The translations under genes were made by a program, and so were the position numbers. A stretch of DNA of 64,000 bases from Effrenium voratum. Taxonomy: Eukaryota; Sar; Dinophyceae; Suessiales; Symbiodiniaceae. Positions 25,201-37,200 of this stretch are shown piece by piece. A model generated the notes under the pieces. It had not been told where the DNA came from, did not search any database, and worked only from the letters and a program-made list of their open reading frames with translations. Within the stretch, counting starts at the first letter, position 1. Each line of letters begins with the position of its first letter. The stretch lies in assembly GCA_963377175.1 (NCBI GenBank), contig CAUJNA010000193.1, forward strand, positions 1-64,000, given 5' to 3'.

Positions 25201-28200
25201 ATCGGCGCTTGCAGGCGCCAGGGTTTGGTCCTCCCAGCATTCAGTCCCCGCATGCCTTTCCAGGACTTGAGTGAAACTTCGTCTCAGGGAAGCCTGGTGA
25301 GATTCTGAAAAAATATGCCAGAAGATTGCAAGCCTGTCAACGGGCTGTTCCTTATTTTTTGATTGCTGCACAATCAACCCCTCTCTGACAACCATTGCCA
25401 AGCTGATAGGAGGGTTCCGGAAGACTCTTTGGCTCTTGAAACAGCCCCGTCCACTTCCATTGAAAGCAATGAGGAGTGGATCAGCTCGTAGCCCGGGCTT
25501 CAACTGTTCACCACATCTCATTTGACGTGCGAAGCAGCCACGAGCCTGACAACAGGTCCGGTGAAGACGAGTAAATGTTTGGAACCGCTAGGCCGGTGTA
25601 TGTGTGCGACCTGGGCACCAGGCTTCCACTCGCACCCTGAGGGAGAAGGTCAACCAACGCACCGCCGAGGCGGGCTGATGTTGTTCATTGTTTTCAGCCG
25701 ACGTCAGCTGGAACTTAGAAAGCCTACATCCCTTAAAAGGCCGGAATAAATGAACAAATGGCCGCAACATCCTTTGTTAGTTGAGGCACGCCCTGATTGC
25801 AATCAGGATTCCACCAGTTGGTTATTGTGACCAATCCCAAGGATATTTTTGTTAGGCTCCACTGATGGCATGGCTTAAATGAAAGCGAGCAGGATCCTGG
25901 TGCTAGTAATTATGACACCTGAGATTGCAAACGGGCCTTTGGCTGTACGAAGCAAGACAGAGATGACAGCGGCTTTCCAATTTTCCGCGAATGGCATTTG
26001 TATCCTAGGTCGCGAAAGGAGCCGGGGCCTTGGCATTTTTGGACAGCCGGCGGGGCAATGTCTGGACCGGTCGGACGGCGCACGGGTGTCCAGCAAGACT
26101 TTGCCTTTTGTTGGGTTCCAGGATTCTTGCTTGCCTTGGATGCTGCTGTTGTGTATGAAGCAGCAAATGGAACCGAGGACAGGTAACAAACTGTTGGCGC
26201 ATGTAGGTGGAAACAGCATGGTTTACTTGCGCAGGCAAGTCGAGCAATTCAACACATGCATAAACGAGTGGGGTATCGATTGTTTGAGAGGAGGATGCGC
26301 CTGAAATCAGATCTTGAACGGGCCCTTTCTGCATATTAATGGTTTGGTGGGTTTGGTCCGGCGGATTTGTGGTATCCTGGCCCTCTTGCGGCTTTTCATC
26401 ATCTTAGATTCACTTGTGCATCTCTCACAAAAGGTTTAAGATCACGTTGACCTCCGACCTGGGCCCTTTCCAAGCGGCTTGTGCTCCCGGACCACGCCAA
26501 CTCGCGGCAACATTTCTTGAAACTTCCAGTGAAGGACCACGCATATGGCCCTACGGCCCACCCGTTACATGCTGGACGTATTTCCGTGAACCTTCGTGGG
26601 GTTTGGTTTGCGCGGAAGGGTCCAGGAAAGGTTGACCAGAACTCAAGGGGTGTTAGGCATGCCCTTGGCACCCTTGGCCCTCACGGAAGCCTCGGAGTCA
26701 GGGAAGTTTTCTGGCTGAGGACCAGGCGATGCACGCCTTGGAGGAGAAGGTGGCGAGCCAGGCGGCGAAGAGCTCACCATAAATGGTAGACTTTGGAACA
26801 CAACGCTGCTCACGCGCTCGACGCAGCACGACTTAGTCATCGCCTACTTGAGCCACAATCGAAACCCGGGTAGAGGAAGGTTAGTAAGGGCCAATCCCAG
26901 ACATAAATAGCTGCGGCCGCCTTCTTAATTCTTTACATGGTTCTGGGTTTCGCATTTTAATACCGGGTTTTGATTGTGGCTCACTTGAGCATCAATCACA
27001 GGACTTGTCGCCCAGATTCCCTAGCCTTGTTGTTCAGTGTTGCCATGGATTTGGGCTGGGCAGTGGCGTGGAGAACAGAGGCGTTTGCAGCTCTGTGCCT
27101 GGTGACATTTCTTTCAGCCCACTTATGTGGGAAGATGCATATTGCCCTGACTGGTTTGATGTGTTTGAAAAGAACGCGGGACCAACCACCTCAGGAGCTA
27201 CATCGCGCTTTTTTTGGTAGGCGTTTCATTGCAGCGTGCAGAGCGCCAGGTATCCCTCGCCAATTGGGTCAGAGTTCTGGGAAGACCCACCAGCGCTGCG
27301 CAAAGTTCCAGTTGCAGGTTCCTCGGGCCTCGGTTGTCAAAAAGTCGCCTTCTAGCTGCAGTGGCCTGTGGTATGCTCACTGTTGGTATCCTCAACCGTC
27401 ACCATCTCCATTGTTGAATCAATCTGCGCGAGACCAAATCTAAAGCTGATATGTTATTTTTTGTTTGGTATTCACAAACGCCTTCCGCGGCCACAAACAC
27501 AGAACCAACATAAACAGCAAACAACACAACTCCATCTCCGGATCCCTCCCTCTTTGCATCCTTCTTATTTCTTCTTCTCGAAGTTCCTGGTCCAAAAAAA
27601 TCCTTGGAGCCAAATCGCCCTCCCCTCCCCTCCTCTTTGGCCCTGGGAGAGAGCTGCAGGGGGAGCAGCTGCAGAGCTTCACCGCGGCGGCGCTCCAGGA
27701 GCTGCGCCAGGCGCAGCAGACCTGGGAGGCGCGCGCGCGGTCCGAAGCGGAATCCGTCGGCACGTCGAGATCGTCCAATAGTGGTTGGTAACGGGTTCCC
27801 GAGGGAGGAAGGACTAGAGTGACATAAGGGGGGAGATAAAACCCTACAGACCGGGTTTGTGGGTTATTGCGCCAAATTACACAAAGAGGAGGGGGTATTG
27901 TTCCACTGACCCCCAAACCACTACCGGGGCCCGGAAAACGGGACCATACATCCATACCATTTTTCGGTGGGTGTAGTGGCTGAGGGTAAGGGGGGAGGAC
28001 GGTCGCCAGCGATTTTTATCCATCTATCTATCTCTATACATATATATATATATATTCATTCAAAGCTGCTTCTGTCCACTTCTTTGCCCCTTTCGCGCTT
28101 CTGTCCTTCAGCATTCCCCGACTAAGCAAGTCTTTGGCTGCCGAGGTCAAAACTCGACTCGACTGGGGCTAGGTTGACTAGTGTCTTTACCCGACGAACC

Positions 28201-31200
28201 GAGTCGAGGGAAGTTCGGACATTCCTGCTTCGACCAAACTTGGCTCAACTGGCATCGCCGAAGTGTACTTTTGACGTCTTTTCCAAGCACTTGCAAGTCA
28301 GGAGGTTCGATATGAAGCGGCGTAGCAGCGGCCGGCTTGCCCTGCCGCAGTGCGGCGGCTGAACGGCACGCAGCCTGCTGCTGCCCTGCCAGTTCCGCTT
28401 CCGGCGTTCCTCTTGCCGCAAGTCGTCCGTGACTTCCCTGGACGCCTTCATGCCGCCACGGCGCAGCGCTCAATTTTGCCGCTGAGGGTACTGGCGCATC
28501 AGGTCCCTTCGCAGTTCAGGCCAAAGGACAGAAAGGACACTGCCGCGTCGTAGAGCCGGACTGCGTCGCGACGACTGCAGGATGCCGCCCTGCGAAGAGA
28601 TCCTCCAGCCCTGGCGGCACCCAAGTGTCTTGCTGCAGATGCGAGGCCTTAATTCTTCGCCACGGTGCCGCTTTCCACGCTGGCCGCCTCTTCGCCGACT
28701 CGCCGGATGCAGCACAGTGCGCGTAGCTGCGCTTCCTGGACTCTGCCACTGCTCCTTCCCAGCGGGCGCGTCTATTCCCTGACTTGAGCGAGGCAGACCT
28801 CGCGCTGCTCGCCAGCATGCTGGCTCGGTGCTCCCCGTATCCTAGCTAGTTAGATGCCAGCTGCGCGTTGCCGTGTTGCTGGCTCGCGCCGCTACTGCCG
28901 GCCCTCCACATCTCCGCCACCTGTGGTATTTGCCCCGACGGCGTGCGTCCGCCAAATCGGGACATTGTGGTTCTCATGACCACCCGCAGCATCGAGTCAA
29001 CCAAGGCTGGAGCCCTGCCATGTTGCACGCACCGAACTTTCGCACCCCTCGCAACTAGCAGCTGATCGCTATTGAGTTCTACTCCTGCCGCCTCATGCGC
29101 CGTAGCCCTGGCTTCAGTCTGCCGCTGCCTGCGGTCTGCTCCTCTAGCTGTATGTCTGCGACGCGCGGTGGTGTCGCCTGAACCAGTCGGACATCTGCTG
29201 TGAGTCTTGCAGCGGCTTGGTGGAACGTCTCGCCGGCGACGCTTCTACTCCACTTGGTCGGCCTGTCATCCTGCGGCAAGACTACCTCGGTGCCATGTGC
29301 TTGGTGCGTACTTTTGGCATATATATATATATATATATGTATGTATATAGGTATATATCTATTATATCTATTATATATATGTTATATATATATATTATAT
29401 ATATATATATTATATATATATATATGTTATATATATATACATATGTTATATATATATACATAAATATTTGCCTTTTAGAAATATGACGATGGCAAAACAG
29501 ATTTGAATCCCAGGTCAAGGGGTTGAACTTCAAGGAATGGGCCAGAAAGGTTTTTGGGTTGATTGTTCTCCTAGCCGTGCTTCTTGTGGAGGCACTCAGT
29601 GGTTGGTAGTTTTTGGTTTTTAGCATTTCCTTCTTGAAGGGTGGGCAGGTGGGCGGTTGGGTTGGCATGCGTTCGCAGCAAGAGCTTTCTCCTAGCTGCA
29701 CTCTTCCTCCTGATGGTGGCTGCCCGGACGGCTTAGAGCAGCTGTATGCTGCAACATCTTAGGCGGATGTGTGTGCGCCAGTTGCTCGGACTTGCCCTTT
29801 AGACCTGCCATGTTTACATGATCGCCTTGGTATGTTGCACAGGAGCTTTGGGGGTGGCTGGTCTAGAGCAGGCAGGTTCGAATCATTTCTTTGTTTACGC
29901 CTTGACAACGGAGCAGGACCTCCCCCGCATGGTCGATACCATCACGACGAGACGCACATTTGCGGATTGCTTGCGTGGTGTTCGCGGCATCGAAGCCACG
30001 AAGCCAACAGCCAGCGAACATTTGAACCTCAACGAAGGCGCCCAGAACCTCATTGACCAGAATCTGCGGCAACAGTGCGGAGGAATGCACCGATGACTTG
30101 TGGCCTATAAGCTTTGATTTCCCTCGCATGGGGCCTTCCCAGCCACGCCCAGCCTCGTTGCGCTCGTTGCGTGCTCGGTCATGAACTCTTGAAGGGTTTC
30201 GGGCAGCAGGCGCAGCTGCAGACGGAGCGGACCTTGCGGCAACAGGTGGAGGCGCGAAGGGCCGAGTCGATGGCTTTCTCCGAAGCTGGCTGTGCGTAGG
30301 CCAAGTGAATCCACTGTCCATGCCCCATGCCCCGGCTGAGAGGTCTCATGGGTGACAAACAATCTTCAGCAGGCCCACAGCTGAAGCGCTTTTGCAGGGA
30401 AAGGTTGAATTGCACTGGTGGCTTTGTAGTAAGTTTTTCGCTATTCATGCTGAGCGCGGCAGCAAAGGCAGAGGCGGAGGGTTACAGCTGCGCTGAACTT
30501 GTGGCTGCATTTCCAGATATTGAGCTGACCAATGCAGGAAGGCCTCTGGAGTGTTGTGCCATGGTTGCAGATGCGGGTGGCCACGTGACCAGGTAGCGCA
30601 AAGGAAAGCTTGCAAGCAGCCGATGGCTTTGTTGGGTCAAGACAGGGATGAAATCTGGCTTTTGGATGCGCCGAGAGGCGAAGGTTGGGACATTAGCCTT
30701 GCTGTGTTTGACACCAATGCTGACAAGTGGTTTCTGGTGTTGTTGGATGTGAAAGCCAGAGTAGAAAGCACGGCAGATGAGCTAGCAATTGTCCTCAAAG
30801 CAAAGGATACCACGCAATTTTTCGGGCACAACGGAACGTGCCTGTCCCAGACCCTGCCGTTTGAAGAGCAAGAAAGAAAACAAGAAGAAAGCAACGTGTT
30901 AACACACTTCTGTGAAAGCACCTGAGTGCAAACATTCTCAGGCCAGTCACTGTGCCCATGGGATTTCTTACAGTTGCCATGTAGGCAAAGCTGCGGGACG
31001 AGACAGCGGTACCAGAGGCGGGGCATGTGGGACTGGCTAAATTGCCGTACCAAAACCGAGGCTTGGGCATACGAAAGGAGTGCTTCGAAGGGCGGTGACC
31101 TTTTCAGCATGCATCTGGAAAGCCTTTGAGCCCTTAGATCGTGCGGTTTTTTGCTGTGCCTTCACGGCTTTGGTAATATCCTTTGGCCAGATTGAGGCAA

Positions 31201-34200
31201 CCTGCTCCTTGAGGACATGAGCTGCACACTTGCTAAGCCATAAGCACGTTGGGGTCATTGGGGCCAAAATTAGTTCTTTGCTATGCTGACTTCAGCTGCT
31301 CTGCAAACACAGCTTCATCCAAGTGAGCAGGAACCAAGGAAGTCCCTCAATGAGAGAAGTGAGGATGGCAAGTCTTTCCAGCAAGACCGGCCAGCCAGCT
31401 GCCAAGGCTGGAGGGCAGGTCGCTCTGACATGCAAGTTAGTCAGTGGCTGCCTCTCAGGCGCTGAAGCCTCTGGAGCCTGTGGCACCTGAGGCACCTGAG
31501 GCGACGGGGGCCCGGGCCCTGGATCCCACGATGTGAAGAGTAGGGTGAAAAGTTCGCCTCTCAGTCGAGGAGCCAAGGAATTCGGAATTCGAATATTACA
31601 TGCGCCCCATACGGGCCATCCACGTCGCATGTCACATGTACACCACGAGAAGGCAATCGTGAGCAGAACCGCGCGGCTCCCCATAAAGTGGGCCATGTTG
31701 TTCTTCATGACATCGGCCCTTTTGTTTCTTTTCTGGCCCCCTTTCACAAAGAAGAAACCAAATCAGCGCAGCGCAGCACCGTGTGGTGTGCTTGACATTG
31801 ACCCCGACCTGTTTGGCTTGGGGTGTGAGCTTAGGGTTTAGGCTGGGTTTAGGTTTGGGGGTTTAGGCTTGGGGTGTTTGAGATTTCGGCTTGGCCCCCA
31901 TAGGCTTAGGGCTTTAAGGTTTTTGTTGGGTTTACGGTTGTGGGGCTTAGGTTTGGGGTTTTAGGGTTTAGGCTTCGAGTTTTCAGGGTTTAGGGATTGT
32001 AGGGTTCACTTTCTGTAGCCGAGTTGGCAAGTTGGGCTACCGGGATCAGCCCAAAGTCCCAAAACCGCCCGCAGTAATTTTCCGTCCCGGGGTGTTGGGC
32101 CAAGCCACATGTGAAGGTTCCATGTTTGTCTCGCAGCAGTCGGAACAAGCCCATGCCGTTTGGGTGTTCCGATTCCCTGAAGCAAGCTCTGATCTTGCCC
32201 GACAGCAGCTGGCACGACTTATGGAGTCTCGGGTCAAAGGGCATCCGCACCGCTTCAAGTCGCTCAAGACTTCAGGCGGTTAACATCAAAACTTCCTCAG
32301 GGTCAGGGCTCCAAGCCAAAGCATCTCCAGTTCTCGGGCTGCGGGTCCAGCTCGGGCAGCGATATGAACCAACCGAAGCGTGGCACCGTTTTTTGGGGGG
32401 CCTGCGACGCAGATACATGGCTCCCGAAAGATGCGACACCAAGGACATGGCGTCCAGCCTTGAGAAGGAGCGCCAAGAGGCGAAAAGGGAAACCGAAGGG
32501 AAACTACGCAGAGCCAAGCACGTAGTTGTCTTCCATAAGACCATTGGGAAACCTTTGGAGAGAAGCACACCTTGGTCTGAAACAAAGAGGAAACCAGCAC
32601 ACGCCGAGAGATGGTGTTAAAGAAAAGGTCACCACTGCAAAGAAGGGAGGTCCTTGATTCAGGAAACATGTGGTGGCAGCGATTTGCGGATGGTGCTATG
32701 AGCCCTTTGAGGCTGGAGAAGGAAACTTGACACAGGTCAAACATCACTACAGCCTTCAGCTCGAGTTCTTTGGGGAGCGAAGCTTCAAGGAAATTGGGTG
32801 GGTGGGGGGGTGTGGTTGTAACACCCTTTTCTTTTTTGCAGCTGCTTCTCTCCTCCAACCCAATGCGGATGATGTGGTGCAGGACACGCATCCCCAGCAT
32901 TCTCAGCACCCAGGCCCCCCTGCTTGAAAGCTGCTTCTCCCGGCCCAAATCCTAAAAGCATATTGGGGCCCCTCGTATTCAGCTCGAGTTTGGTTCTAGG
33001 TTCTTCAACTGTTTCATCCTTGCTTGTTCTGAAATGGCCCAGCTGGTTTTTGGGTTCTACGCAACTGAAATCAGTCTCTCCACAATCCGGATCCCACCCC
33101 CTTTGGGTAAACTGTTGCTTCCTTTCGGGTCTGGCATAGGGATGACAGGGGAGCACATATGCATGCATGTGTATATTCCATAAATGCATGTACGCAGAAG
33201 TGCATGGCACCTGGCACACCCAAAGATCAGCCACCTGGACCCTGGGATCTGGCCATCTTGTGCCTGGGATGAACGGGGACACTCGCCTCCGGGCACCTTT
33301 GGGTTGCCTGCGCCTCAAGTTGTCACAGCCTCTTGGTGAAAGCGGGGACCAAGCGGACAGGTGCGGCGGCTGCAGAGCAAGCTGGCCGAAGCAGAGCAGA
33401 CGCCCGGGGGCCCGGCGACAGTCAACATGAACTTCTTTTCACTTTTGCTTCCCCCCCCCCACCCGTCCGGCTGAATCTACCCACAGCGGTGCTTGCTCCG
33501 TCCCTGCCTCGGACCTTCCGCCTATTTGCTGGCCGTTTGGCGGAATGCAAGAACCTCATCCAGCCCCAAACCAAGCTGGCGACCAGCCGACACAGGCGCG
33601 GCAAGAGCGCAAGAAACGAGACTGCGCCTGATGCATTGGGATCGGTGGTGAAGCCAGACGGAATCCGTTGGGATCCCGATGCGCGACCTGGAATGTGTGA
33701 TGCGCAGGGCACACTCTGCGAGGAATGGCCTCGCCCAAAGCTGCAAGAAGCCGACATGGGGCATTCTGTAAAATGGTATTGTGGATTGCTCAGATTGGGA
33801 CTGCTAGACATCAATGCTCAAGCTCAAACAAATGCGCCCCCTCAAAGCGATGGTGTATTCCGCGGAAACCTCCCGAGCAAGAACAGCCAGGATTTGGGGA
33901 AGAAACCCACGAATTTGGCTCCTTGTACCTTCTCATATTGGGCCGTTTCGAGGAGATACACCATGCGTCCCTGGGCAGACACACCTAGACGCCCTGGCTG
34001 ATATGATGATATTCTCTTTGTTTTGTTTGAGCATATCAATCCGGCAGACCATGGAGATCACAGCAATCCTCGCCAAAATGCATTGAATCCCACTACGGGG
34101 CAAACCACCCCTGATTTCTGTGGTCCCCAGATCACTCCGAAGTTGACAGACATTAGTTGCAAACAGTGAGTGCACAGCGGGTGGCCCTTTCATAAATCAT

Positions 34201-37200
34201 CCCAAGACGCTCTCCGTCAGCATCTAACCGGGCTGCTTTGAACTGTTGTCCTTCCAGTTTTCCTCTCCATGAAACGGCCCACCGAAGCGTGTGCTGTTGT
34301 CCTCCCAGTTTTTCCCTCCGTACCTCAGCTAACACATAATTGCTCAAGAACAAGAAGTTCGAATTCCCAAACCATCAACACAACCACCACCATGATCAAA
34401 CCGACGTCTAGGATTGGCCAGCTGGTGGTCAGCAATATGCCGGAGCCCACCAAGGCACGGAGAGACTCTCCGTGACTCCGTTCTGTTTGGGCCGCGAGAA
34501 CCCTTCCTGGTCAATCAATTATGCAAGTGTGCCTTTTGGGAAATAGCAGGTTTGCGTATCGACTGCCTTTTGACGCCGTCCCTGGGTACCCAGTGTTGGT
34601 ATACACCCATGTGGTTCTCAGATGGGCCCAGAAGTTGTTGTGCAACGGCTGGTAGGAAAAACACCACGCAGAACACTTTGGAGTGCCGCGCTTTTGCTTT
34701 TTTGTCCACTAAGCCCCAAGGGGCTTTAAATCCCCATGCTGAACAAATCTGAAACACGTACCAGGGCATTCTTCGAGGCTCGAGCCACGTGATTGGTAGC
34801 TGTTCTCGGCGGAGAAAACGTGCTTTGCCTGGAACTGGTTGGGGTCGTTTGGTGCCATCCATTTGGACTTGGCAGGACACTTCTATTAGAGGCTAGGTCC
34901 CCTTTGGCTTCTCTTTAAATGCCAACCAAAGTGGGCAAGATGTCTGAAGTGGCAATCCATTGCGCCTCAAAGACACTAGGCTCTTTCTAGATTTCAGTTT
35001 TCAGAGGGGTCAGCCTTGCATTCCACGGCTCCAGGAAGAGCCGGTGCAATCAGTTTGATGTTCTTTGAGAAGCTCCCTTGCCTGCAGCATTCACCCATCT
35101 AGTGTATTCTTGTTCCCTGCAACCCTAAGGTTTCGATCAAGTGATGCCGTCTCACCTTTGAAAGCGTCGCTATTGATTCGGAGCACCCACTGTGACATTT
35201 GCGACTCGGAGCGCACCGGGACTACACGGTTCCGTGTGCGGCCGTCCAGGCGCCTAAGCGGGGCGCCCAGGGAAGCTTCGCAGGGGGAATTTACGTGCGG
35301 GCATAGCCCTTTGCACATGAAGATCTAGTTTTGTTCAAATCCAGCGCTGTTCAGAACCAATCCTGCCAGATGATCGTAGCTTTCTCCCCGGTAATGGGGG
35401 CTACGGATTCGGATCCAGTGCAGGCAGCATGTTCTGGATCATTGTGGATTGCTTGGATCGGTCACCCTGGTACTTGAGCATGCCTGCTCCCCGCTGGCCT
35501 CTCTCCTGGACAGGTTAGCAGATTTCCGAGGTATGTGGGGCACCCAAAGGCTCTCTAGCCATCCTCCATGCTTCTTGTAGATTTGCAACTTGTAGTTGAA
35601 CGTGCAAGTGTTCTTCTAAGTCCTCGCAAGAATGGAGAGCGTTTGTGGCCCAAATGGCACTGGAAGCAACACCTGTATGAGCAAAGTCACTGAAGCTTCA
35701 ACCAATCTAGAGAAGGCTTGACTGACGGTGGTTTTCTCATAGAGTTCTTGCGTGGGGCCCTTAGTCTGTCCACGTTACTTCGCTGTGTAAAAGAGGGCGG
35801 GCGGGTCTCCTTGTGATACTCTGAGATGCAGATAAGTATTGCTTCCCGGACTTGTGCAAGTTTCACCGAAGCCTTCAGACTGAGCTTTTATTGGCCGCAG
35901 CGGCCTTGCCCCTACCGGATGGTATCCGAGTCACGCTTGCCTTGTGACGGAGTTGGAGTTGTTTGCCCAGCCTATGTAGGTTGCAAAGTCGCATTTCTGA
36001 AATGTGCAATTGATCCGGCCAGTGTCGCTTCACCAGTTCCAGATAATGTTGGACCCTCTTTACTGTGCTCCCCCCCGGAACAGAGGAACCAGTCAGCGGG
36101 ACCCTCTTTAGTGAGAATCCTGAAGTCTGGGTGGGACTTGGACTTGGTAGTACTTACTTTAGTATTGCCAAGACTAAGCTTAGTATTCCCCGGAGCTTAC
36201 TTTAGTATTGACAAGACTGCATTTACTAACTCTCAGATTCGCCGTTAATCGCTTTAGTATTGCCAATACTCAATTCAGCATTGCCAAGATAGTATTGCCA
36301 AACTTGATTTTAGTATACTTGTTTTGTAAGCACGTTATCTTATAATTGGTTTGGGGACCACTTCCAACCAGCATTCCCAATGTTTGCCCCGGGTTATGCA
36401 ATCAAGTTCCAAGCCTGTAAGTACGCGTGAGCCCTATCTAGATCTTTACACCATCCCGGTGGAACCAACCTCAATGGATCTTGGGCGCGGCTCAAGTGAA
36501 AATTCACCTTCCTTGGAAGCGCCCCACCTGAGTTTCTCGTGGCTCGAAGTGTTCGTCGGACGGCTGAGGTCGCAAAGCCTCCGCAGCCGGACGCGCTCCG
36601 CACTGCTCTGACGGGCGGCGAGCCGAGACGCAGAGCTTCTTGAGCCTCGGCGCAAGTGGTGTGTGGCGCTTCCCGGCGCTCTTTTTCTCGCGTGGCAAGT
36701 GGTGCAAGTGGTCGCCAGCTGTTCTTGAGGTCATTGTTCGGCCGAAGTGGTTCTTGAAGTGTTGCTTTTATGTTCTGCAACACGTGCGCCCGACTGCCAG
36801 CTCGCAGAAGTACTGCGTGGGCCGAGCTCGCACAAGTTGTTGCCCCCTCCGGGGTGCAGAGGCACAAACGGAGCACCTCCCACTGTAAAATGATCATCTC
36901 TCTCTGCCGGAATTCGAGCGGAAAAGACGTGCTGGGCGGGTGGGAGGGTGGGACGGATACAAGAAGACTCGAATCAGATGTCTGGTGCCTTTTGGCGTTG
37001 CCGAGTGGACTCATTCCATGCTGACCCCACAAGAAGGACACGGGCAAGGCAAGGGCCTTGGCCTACCAAGATCTCATCTCCATGGGTTTGTGTCAAAACC
37101 GGGGCACCACCGAATTGTTTGTTTCCTTTTGGCGTCCCTTTCCTTTGGAACCAACCAACAGGGGGTTGCCCAAAAAAGACACACCATCGACGAGCTTGAT

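Larger units (their letters stand above)
27729..30206. other. Intron with CpG-rich block and AT microsatellites
   Basis: 28060-29300 is markedly CpG- and pyrimidine-rich compared with its surroundings and lies between two TA/TATC microsatellites. No open frame in it is convincing. The rest is featureless. Confidence 0.4.
30252..32443. other. Intron with coding-like fragment and telomere-type repeats
   Basis: Holds the open fragment at 30600-30925 and the TTTAGGG-like block at 31820-32010, both listed separately. No other structure is supported. Confidence 0.4.

Noticed and set aside
36540..36640. Possible host-gene exon ([17 protein letters not shown])
   Set aside because: It has an AG acceptor and GC-rich composition but does not match the coiled-coil exons around it, and several frames on both strands are open.
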